Assembly (NCBI GenBank): GCA_946410505.1
Contig: CAMKAP010000156.1
Location: forward strand, 1 to 5,169
DNA from: an uncultured Clostridia bacterium
Lineage (GTDB): Bacteria > Bacillota_A > Clostridia > Oscillospirales > Oscillospiraceae
Direction: 5' to 3'
DNA: 5,169 nt
How positions within the stretch are numbered: the stretch's first letter is position 1; the number at the start of each line of letters is the position of its first letter. Positions 1 through 5,169 of the stretch are shown here, piece by piece. The notes beneath the pieces are model-generated. The model did not search any database, had not been told where the DNA came from, and saw only the letters and a list, made by a program, of their open reading frames with translations. The translations under genes and the position numbers were made by a program.

Positions 1-1018
<1,018 letters not shown>

Positions 1019-1022
<4 letters not shown>

Positions 1023-1903
1023 AAAACCAGAACACCGTTTCCCGCCGCCAGCTTATGATCCAGCGGCTGTGCCTGTCCCCCTATTCAGTGTGGGCGGCGC
1101 TGTTCATCGTGGTCCCGCTGATCTTTGTGGCTTATTATGCCTTCACGGACAACAACTTCCAATTCACCTTCAACAACATCACCCGCTTTTTCACCGCCAC
1201 CTCCTCCGTCACCGACGATTCCGGCGCCGCGCGGGAAGTGCGCACCTATCTGCTCATCTTCATGCGCTCGCTGAAGCTCGCGGTGATCTCCACCTTCATT
1301 TGCCTGCTGATGGGCTACCCCGCGGCTTATATCATCTCCAAGGCCTCCGCCCGGGTCCAGAGCATCCTCATCACACTCATCATGATCCCCATGTGGATGA
1401 ACTTCCTGATCCGCACCTACGCCTGGATGACCATTCTGCAGGACACCGGCATCTTCAACAGCCTGATCGGTCGGATCGGTCTGAAGCCGGTGCACATCAT
1501 CGGCACCGAATCCGCCGTCGTGATCGGCATGGTATACGATTACTTTCCCTATATGATCCTGCCCATCTACTCGGTCATGGCGAAGATGGACGAAAAGCTC
1601 ATCGAGGCCGCGCGTGACCTGGGCTGCGGCAGCTTCGGCGTGCTGCGCCGGGTGATCTGGCCGCTGAGCCTGCCGGGTGTGTTCTCCGGCATCACCATGG
1701 TGTTGGTGCCCTCCATCTCCACCTTCTATATCTCTCAGAAGCTGGGCAACGGCAAGTTCTATCTGATCGGCGATGCCATTGAGGGCCAGTATGTGGCCAA
1801 CAACCTGCACTTTGCCGCCGCCATCGCCTTCATCCTGATGGTCATTCTTCTCTTTTGCATGGCCATCTTCCAGCGCGCCGCCAACAAGCGCGCCGCGGTC
1901 TGA
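1019..1903 (+). CDS. potB: Spermidine/putrescine ABC transporter permease PotB
   Basis: This is one of the two different membrane subunits of the polyamine importer. The 294-residue protein is slightly longer than E. coli PotB (about 275). Hydrophobic segments lie at roughly residues 22-42, 78-106, 114-140, 164-187, 216-238 and 264-284, giving the six-helix pattern of this permease family. The cytoplasmic EAA loop that docks on the ATPase is clear at about 192-221 ([12 protein letters not shown], then [12 protein letters not shown]). The periplasmic-side loop after helix 1 (about 43-76) is polar and includes [10 protein letters not shown]. The start is inferred as TTG at 1019, overlapping the potA stop by four bases (TTGA), with GAGGG upstream. 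The next in-frame ATG (residue 13) would still leave the first helix intact, so the exact start is less certain than the identity. The gene ends 14 bases before potC. Confidence 0.94.
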
Positions 1904-1904
1904 A

Positions 1905-1910
1905 AGGAGG
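1905..1910 (+). promoter_or_regulatory. Ribosome binding site for potC
   Basis: AAGGAGG-type Shine-Dalgarno just after the potB stop (TGA 1901-1903), seven bases before the ATG at 1918. It fixes the potC start at 1918 rather than at the upstream in-frame ATG at 1855, which lies inside potB. Confidence 0.85.
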
Positions 1911-1917
1911 AGGCAGG

Positions 1918-2763
1918 ATGAAAATGAAACCCATCGCCAAATTCTACACTGCTCTCGTGATGCTTTTCCTCTTCGCCCCCATCGCGATCCTGCTGGTCTT
2001 CTCCTTCAATGAGGCCAAGAGCCTTTCGGTGTTCTCCGGCTTCTCCCTCTACTGGTATCGGGAGCTGTTCCGCGATTCCGACACGCTCGGTGCCGTGCGA
2101 AACACGCTGCTGCTCGCCGTGAGCGCGTCCCTCATTTCCACCGTCATGGGCACCGCCGCCGCGGTCGGCATCCACAAGCTGCGCTCCAAATACCTGCGCA
2201 CCGTGATGGACACCGTGACCAACATCCCCATGATCAACCCCGACATCATCACCGGCATCTCCCTGATGCTCATGTTCGTCTTTGTGGGCCGCCTCTTCGG
2301 CGCCGCCACCAGTCTGAGCTTCTGGACCATGCTGATCGCTCATGTGACCTTCTGTCTGCCCTATGTGATCCTGCAGGTGCTGCCGAAGCTGCAGCAGATG
2401 GACAAATCTCTGCCGGAGGCCGCCATGGATCTGGGCTGCACGCCGCTGCGGGCCTTTCTCAAGGTGGAGATCCCCGAAATCCTGCCCGGCATCGTCACTG
2501 GCCTGATCATGGCCTTCACTCTCTCGCTTGACGACTTTGTGATCTCCTATTTCACCGCCGGCAACGGCTTCCAGACCCTGCCCATCCGCATTTACAACAT
2601 GACCAAAAAGACGGTCACCCCCAAGATGTACGCTCTGGCAACCATCATCTTCTTCGTGATTCTGTTCATGCTGCTCCTGTCCAACCTGGCTGACAGTGAG
2701 AGCGCCGAAACCGTCAGGAAAGCAAAGGAAAAAAGAAAAGCAAAAAAGGAGAAACTCAAATGA
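1918..2763 (+). CDS. potC: Spermidine/putrescine ABC transporter permease PotC
   Basis: Second membrane subunit of the importer, pairing with PotB. The protein is 281 residues from the ATG at 1918, chosen for its strong AAGGAGG; E. coli PotC is about 264. Hydrophobic segments lie near residues 9-30, 60-84, 102-124, 134-155, 188-212 and 238-256. The EAA loop is at about 164-192 (SLPEAAMDLGCTPLRAF). The PotC/permease signature SLDDFVISYFTAG is at 203-215. After the last helix the protein ends in a strongly basic tail, RKAKEKRKAKKEKLK, with 10 Lys/Arg in 15 residues. The DNA of this tail is A/G-rich and contains the Shine-Dalgarno sequence for potD, so the tail's composition may partly reflect dual use. 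The stop overlaps the potD start (ATGA), indicating translational coupling. Confidence 0.94.
   Translation: MKMKPIAKFYTALVMLFLFAPIAILLVFSFNEAKSLSVFSGFSLYWYRELFRDSDTLGAVRNTLLLAVSASLISTVMGTAAAVGIHKLRSKYLRTVMDTVTNIPMINPDIITGISLMLMFVFVGRLFGAATSLSFWTMLIAHVTFCLPYVILQVLPKLQQMDKSLPEAAMDLGCTPLRAFLKVEIPEILPGIVTGLIMAFTLSLDDFVISYFTAGNGFQTLPIRIYNMTKKTVTPKMYALATIIFFVILFMLLLSNLADSESAETVRKAKEKRKAKKEKLK
2746..2751 (+). promoter_or_regulatory. Ribosome binding site for potD, inside the potC tail
   Basis: AAGGAG eight bases before the potD ATG at 2760. It is read in potC as Lys-Glu codons in the basic tail. Confidence 0.85.
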
Positions 2764-3869
2764 AAAAACTCGTATCTCTTCTGGTCATCTGCGCCGTGCT
2801 CTGCGCCGTCCTGCTCAGCGGCTGCGGCAGCAAGGACACCCTCACCCTGAACGTCTACAACTGGGGCGAGTACATTTCCGACGGCTCCGAGGACAGCTTC
2901 GACACCATCCGTGAGTTTGAGAAATGGTATGAGGCGGAGTACGGCCAGAAGCTGAAGGTCAATTATGACACCTACGCCAGCAACGAGGACATGTACAACA
3001 AACTCTCCACCGGCGCTGTCAGCTATGACGTGGTCATCCCCTCCGACTATATGATCGCCCGCATGGCCGACGAGAATATGCTGCTGCCCCTGAACTTTGA
3101 CAACATCCCCAACTATCAGTACATTGACGAGAGCTTCCGCGGCCTTTACTATGACCCGGACGACCTCTACTCTGTCCCCTACACCTACGGCGTGGTGGGC
3201 ATCATCTACAATGCGAACATGGTGGATGAATCCGACATCGGCGACTGGGATCTGATGTGGAACAGCAAGTACGCCGGCAATATCGTCCAGTTTAACAACT
3301 CCCGCGACGCCTTCGCCACCGCCCAGTATAAGCTGGGTCTGGACGTGAACAGCTCCGACCACGCCAACTGGGACGCCGCCCTTTCAGAGCTCAAGGCCCA
3401 GGCGCCTCTGGTCAAGAGCTACGTGATGGACGAGATCTACAACATGATGGAATCCGGTGAGGCCGCCATCGGCGCCTACTATGCCGGCGACTACTTCACC
3501 ATGCTCGACAACCAGAGCGACAATGTGGATCTGCGCTTTTACTACCCCGAGCGCACCAACTACTTCGTGGACGCCATGTGCATCCCCTCCTGCTGCCAGC
3601 ACAAGGAGCTGGCCGAGATCTTCATCAACTACATGCTCGCCGAGGAGCCGGCCATTGCCAATGCCGAGTATATCTACTACGCCTCCCCCAACGCGCTGGT
3701 GTATGAGAGCACAGACTACGCTGAGGAGCTGGGCGAAGAAGCCATGGAGATCCTCTATCCCGGTATTGAGAACTTCAGCGAGCTGTATAACGAGTTCGCC
3801 TACCGCAACCTGGACAGCGAGACCCTCGATTACCTCAACACCCTCTGGGAAGAGCTGAAGATCGCGTAA
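2760..3869 (+). CDS. potD: Spermidine/putrescine-binding lipoprotein PotD
   Basis: Extracellular polyamine-binding subunit, tethered to the outer face of the membrane, which delivers substrate to PotB/PotC. The 369-residue protein starts with a lipoprotein signal: KK, a hydrophobic core at 4-19, then the lipobox LLSGC with Cys22 as the lipidated residue. The mature part opens with LTLNVYNWGEYI (29-39), the hallmark start of the PotD/PotF family. Other family regions are YDVVIPSDY (89-97), YSVPYTYGVVGIIYN (137-151), NNSRDAF (179-185), GAYYAGDY (238-245) and YFVDAMCIP (268-276). By recalled alignment to E. coli PotD, ligand positions Trp34, Tyr37, Ser83, Tyr85 and Asp257 are kept (Trp35, Tyr38, Ser95, Tyr97, Asp271). 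Asp168, Trp229 and Trp255 appear as Asn180, Tyr241 and Phe269. Which polyamine is preferred cannot be read from this. It overlaps potC by four bases and is followed by the operon terminator. Confidence 0.94.
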   Translation: MKKLVSLLVICAVLCAVLLSGCGSKDTLTLNVYNWGEYISDGSEDSFDTIREFEKWYEAEYGQKLKVNYDTYASNEDMYNKLSTGAVSYDVVIPSDYMIARMADENMLLPLNFDNIPNYQYIDESFRGLYYDPDDLYSVPYTYGVVGIIYNANMVDESDIGDWDLMWNSKYAGNIVQFNNSRDAFATAQYKLGLDVNSSDHANWDAALSELKAQAPLVKSYVMDEIYNMMESGEAAIGAYYAGDYFTMLDNQSDNVDLRFYYPERTNYFVDAMCIPSCCQHKELAEIFINYMLAEEPAIANAEYIYYASPNALVYESTDYAEELGEEAMEILYPGIENFSELYNEFAYRNLDSETLDYLNTLWEELKIA

Positions 3870-3883
3870 GCGCTGAACAAGCC

Positions 3884-3920
3884 AAATAACCGCTGTGAAA
3901 TACACAGCGGTTATTTTTTT
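3884..3920 (+). terminator. Intrinsic terminator of the potABCD operon
   Basis: A perfect 14-base-pair stem (3884-3897 with 3903-3916) has a five-base AAATA loop and runs into a T tract at 3914-3920. It begins 15 bases after the potD stop. The U tract is on the right side for plus-strand transcription only, so it should separate pot transcription from spoVAD. Confidence 0.95.
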
Positions 3921-3935
3921 AGCTTCTGCACAAAC

Positions 3936-3941
3936 TATAAT
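3936..3941 (+). promoter_or_regulatory. Possible promoter -10 hexamer (TATAAT)
   Basis: A perfect TATAAT lies 16 bases after the pot terminator T tract. No convincing -35 is seen 16-18 bases upstream, where the terminator T tract lies, and there is no TGn extension. If used, transcription would begin around 3948, just at the start of the hairpin array, making the array the leader of spoVAD. The match could also be chance in AT-rich sequence, since it straddles the left terminal repeat. Confidence 0.3.
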
Positions 3942-3956
3942 GACCATCGGATGGCG
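3937..3956 (+). repeat. Left terminal inverted repeat of the multi-hairpin element
   Basis: ATAATGA, a five-base variable part, then GGATGGCG. It matches the reverse complement of 4121-4140 at 16 of 20 positions, with all mismatches in the central five bases. Its last three bases are also the first three of hairpin 1. Confidence 0.75.
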
Positions 3957-4031
3957 TAATCAAGCGACGATTCGATTGATTACGCTGCCAAACGACACGT
4001 TTGGCAGCGAATGATTCTTTGAATCATTCGC
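3954..4031 (+). repeat. Left hairpin trio
   Basis: Hairpin 1 has arms 3954-3963 and 3976-3985, ten perfect pairs. Its loop can form three further pairs (3965-3967 with 3972-3974). Hairpin 2 has arms 3983-3994 and 3998-4009, twelve perfect pairs around an ACA loop. Hairpin 3 has arms 4007-4017 and 4021-4031, eleven perfect pairs around a TTT loop. Hairpins 1 and 2 share bases 3983-3985, and 2 and 3 share 4007-4009, so the stems abut with no spacer. None is followed by a T tract. Confidence 0.9.
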
Positions 4032-4038
4032 CCGATGC

Positions 4039-4050
4039 TCATTGCAATGA
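4039..4050. repeat. Central 12-base palindrome
   Basis: TCATTGCAATGA is a perfect palindrome between the two hairpin trios, close to the middle of the element. It is too tight to make a strong hairpin (four pairs around TGCA), but its form suits a dimeric DNA-binding protein. No binding protein is identified. Confidence 0.5.
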
Positions 4051-4057
4051 ATATATG

Positions 4058-4124
4058 GCAAAACAGCAGGGCTGTTTTGCTGCGCCGCAAAGCGGCGCGG
4101 CGAAAAGCTTTTTGGCTTTTCGCC
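4058..4124 (+). repeat. Right hairpin trio
   Basis: Hairpin 4 has arms 4058-4067 and 4071-4080, ten perfect pairs around an AGG loop. Hairpin 5 has arms 4079-4088 and 4092-4101, ten pairs including one T-G wobble, around an AAA loop. Hairpin 6 has arms 4099-4108 and 4115-4124, ten perfect pairs around a six-base loop. Hairpins 4 and 5 share 4079-4080, and 5 and 6 share 4099-4101. Hairpin 6 lacks a following T tract, so it is not an ordinary terminator. Confidence 0.9.
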
Positions 4125-4140
4125 ATCCTAAAATCATTAT
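4121..4140 (-). repeat. Right terminal inverted repeat of the multi-hairpin element
   Basis: Read on the minus strand this is ATAATGA, five variable bases, GGATGGCG, mirroring 3937-3956. Its inner four bases (4121-4124) are also the outer end of hairpin 6, so pairing of the two ends competes with the outermost hairpins. It ends ten bases before the spoVAD Shine-Dalgarno. Confidence 0.75.
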
Positions 4141-4149
4141 GGGAAACAG

Positions 4150-4155
4150 AAGGAG
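4150..4155 (+). promoter_or_regulatory. Ribosome binding site for spoVAD
   Basis: An AAGGAG-type Shine-Dalgarno with eight bases to the ATG at 4164. An in-frame GTG at 4161 is also possible but would sit closer (five bases) and add a single residue. Confidence 0.85.
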
Positions 4156-4163
4156 TGAGTGTG

Positions 4164-5169
4164 ATGGCAGAAAGGCTCGGATCGCGGACGCTGGCATTGA
4201 CAAACGCGCCGACGATCGTCTCTTACGCGGCGGTGGTGGGCAAGAAAGAGGGCGAAGGCCCGCTGAAGCAGGGCTTCGACCGCATCTCGGAGGATTCCTA
4301 TTTCGGCGAGGAGAGCTGGGAGAAGGCGGAGAGCCACATGCTCCGTGAGTGCTTTTCGTTAGCCTGCGACAAGGCAAAGCTCGCACCGTCGTCCCTGGAC
4401 TGCGTGTTCGCCGGAGATCTGCTGAATCAGTGTGTCTCCTCCAGTTTCGCCATGCGGGACAGCGGCATTCCCTATCTGGGGCTCTACGGTGCCTGCTCCA
4501 CCATGGCGGAAAGCCTGGGGCTCGCAGCGCTCGCTCTGGAGGGCGGCTTCGCCGAGACTGTCTGTGCCATGACTGGCTCCCATTTCTGCTCGGCGGAAAG
4601 GCAGTATCGCTTCCCGCTGGAATACGGCGGGCAGCGCACCCCCAGCTCCCAATGGACCGTTACGGGTGCTGGCGCTGTGATCCTCGGCGCAGGCGGCACC
4701 CGGCTGCACGTGACGCACTACACCCCCGGCTGCATCGTAGATGCGGGGATCGCCGATCCCTCCAGCATGGGTGCTGCCATGGCGCCCGCCGCGCTGGATA
4801 CCCTTCGAACCCATTTTGCCGACACCGGGCGCGGTCCCGGCGATTACGACGCCATCTTCACCGGAGACCTGGGCGCTCTGGGCCACGATCTGCTGGAAAG
4901 TCTGTTTTCCCGGGAGGGTGTAGAGATGGGGCCGCGCTATATGGACTGCGGTGTACTGATCTATGATCTCGCCGCGCAGAAGGTCAACGCAGGCGGTTCA
5001 GGCTGCGGCTGCAGCGCATCATGCCTCTGCGGTCATATTCTGCCCGGGATGGAGCGCGGCGTCTGGAAGCGTGTGCTTTTTGCCGCCACCGGTGCCCTCA
5101 TGTCCCCCACCAGCGCCATGCAGGGGGAGAGCATCCCCGGCATCTGTCACGCGCTTGTGATCGAAAGGG
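4164..5169 (+). CDS. spoVAD: Stage V sporulation protein AD, SpoVAD (3'-partial)
   Basis: SpoVAD is a thiolase-fold protein of the SpoVA complex. It binds Ca-dipicolinic acid and is needed for its uptake into the forespore and its release at germination. The frame from ATG 4164 stays open for 335 codons to the window end, with no stop. B. subtilis SpoVAD is about 338 residues and ends soon after the equivalent of VIER, so only a few residues are missing. Family blocks, by recalled comparison, are EGPLKQGFD (31-39), FAGDLLNQ (82-89), LYGACSTMAES (107-117, Cys111 at the thiolase nucleophile position), SHFCSAERQYRFPLEYGGQ (139-157), VTGAGAV (166-172), MGAAMAPAALDT (202-213), DYDAIFTGDLGALG (227-240), MDCGVLIYD (260-268), NAGGSGCGCS (275-284), ATGALMSPT (308-316) and ESIPGICHALVIER (322-335). 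Cys281, 283, 287 and 289 form a CxCx3CxC cluster; B. subtilis has only the first two. spoVAC, usually just upstream, is absent here, and spoVAE may follow outside the window. Expression by the forespore sigma factor G is expected from the family, but no clear sigma-G promoter is visible. Confidence 0.95.
   Translation, partial: MAERLGSRTLALTNAPTIVSYAAVVGKKEGEGPLKQGFDRISEDSYFGEESWEKAESHMLRECFSLACDKAKLAPSSLDCVFAGDLLNQCVSSSFAMRDSGIPYLGLYGACSTMAESLGLAALALEGGFAETVCAMTGSHFCSAERQYRFPLEYGGQRTPSSQWTVTGAGAVILGAGGTRLHVTHYTPGCIVDAGIADPSSMGAAMAPAALDTLRTHFADTGRGPGDYDAIFTGDLGALGHDLLESLFSREGVEMGPRYMDCGVLIYDLAAQKVNAGGSGCGCSASCLCGHILPGMERGVWKRVLFAATGALMSPTSAMQGESIPGICHALVIER

Larger units (their letters stand above)
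3937..4140. repeat. Multi-hairpin element with terminal inverted repeats, possible MITE-like insertion
   Basis: A 204-base noncoding element fills nearly the whole gap between the pot terminator and the spoVAD ribosome binding site. Its ends are imperfect 20-base inverted repeats (16 of 20 positions match). Inside are six strong hairpins and a central palindrome, arranged three, palindrome, three. No transposase or plausible protein is encoded. This is seen directly in the sequence. That it is a non-autonomous mobile element or dispersed intergenic repeat is inference, and an alternative is a structured noncoding RNA or spoVAD leader. No target-site duplication is evident: the left flank reads CAAACT and the right flank GGGAAA. 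I do not recognise it as REP, ERIC, BOX or RUP. Confidence 0.75.

Noticed and set aside
1085..1810. Long open frame on the minus strand opposite potB
   Set aside because: His/Asp/Gly-rich mirror frame of a membrane protein gene; no domain and no independent signals. The same reasoning applies to 1759-2343 and 3384-3947 on the minus strand.
1855..1917. Upstream ATG start for potC
   Set aside because: It lies inside potB with no ribosome binding site. The ATG at 1918 has AAGGAGG at ideal spacing and gives the family's normal N-terminus.
2592..3362. Long open frame on the minus strand opposite potC/potD (256 codons)
   Set aside because: The plus strand is clearly potC and potD. The antisense product is a low-complexity Val/Gly/Asp/His-rich sequence typical of the mirror frame of GC-rich codons, with no recognised family.
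4099..4130. Hairpin 6 as a transcription terminator
   Set aside because: The stem is strong but is followed by ATCCTAAAATC rather than a T tract, and five similar hairpins precede it without T tracts.
3937..4140. CRISPR array or tandem direct repeat
   Set aside because: Each hairpin has different arm sequences and there are no equal-length spacers between identical direct repeats.
4111..4141. Sigma-G promoter with CATTATG as -10 just upstream of spoVAD
   Set aside because: The last base departs from the CATNNTA pattern, no good -35 is found at normal spacing, and the start would fall almost on the ribosome binding site.
3928..4150. Target-site duplication around the hairpin element
   Set aside because: The bases flanking the two ends (CAAACT and GGGAAA) do not match at any usual duplication length.
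4001..4348. Plus-strand open frame starting in hairpin 2 and running out of frame into spoVAD
   Set aside because: It begins at a TTG inside a hairpin arm, has no ribosome binding site, crosses several hairpins and overlaps the true spoVAD frame.
4349..4966. Plus-strand open frame within spoVAD (205 codons)
   Set aside because: It is an Arg/Gly-rich shadow in another frame. The SpoVAD frame from 4164 is open throughout and matches the family from end to end.

Overview
The window carries two unrelated chromosomal gene blocks on the plus strand, separated by an unusual hairpin-rich intergenic element. The proteins and the GC-rich third codon positions suggest a spore-forming Gram-positive of the class Clostridia. 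The Oscillospiraceae and relatives (Flavonifractor/Oscillibacter-like gut bacteria) would fit, but this placement is inference from general character, not from a search. Spore formation is supported directly by a SpoVAD gene. A Gram-positive envelope is supported by the lipoprotein signal on the solute-binding protein.

Positions 1-3920 hold a polyamine (spermidine/putrescine) ABC importer operon in the order potA-potB-potC-potD. PotA (ATPase, 5' end outside the window), PotB and PotC (two different permeases) and PotD (membrane-anchored binding lipoprotein) are tightly packed. potA/potB and potC/potD overlap by 4 bases, and potB and potC are 14 bases apart. Each internal start has a Shine-Dalgarno sequence. 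The operon ends in a strong intrinsic terminator of 14 perfect base pairs followed by a T tract, so transcription should stop before the next gene. PotA ends in a very acidic tail and PotC in a very basic one.

Positions 3921-4149 contain no convincing gene. They hold a roughly 204-base element (3937-4140) bounded by imperfect 20-base terminal inverted repeats. It is filled by six chained hairpins arranged as three, a central 12-base palindrome, and three. Neighbouring hairpins share the bases that close their stems. It resembles a miniature inverted-repeat mobile element or a structured RNA, and I do not recognise it as a named family. This is the most unusual signal in the window. A perfect TATAAT lies across its left edge and its right edge ends ten bases before the Shine-Dalgarno sequence of the next gene.

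Positions 4164-5169 encode SpoVAD, the thiolase-fold component of the SpoVA machinery that moves Ca-dipicolinate into the forespore. The frame is open to the window edge and only a few C-terminal residues appear to be missing. The usual upstream partner spoVAC is not present between potD and spoVAD.
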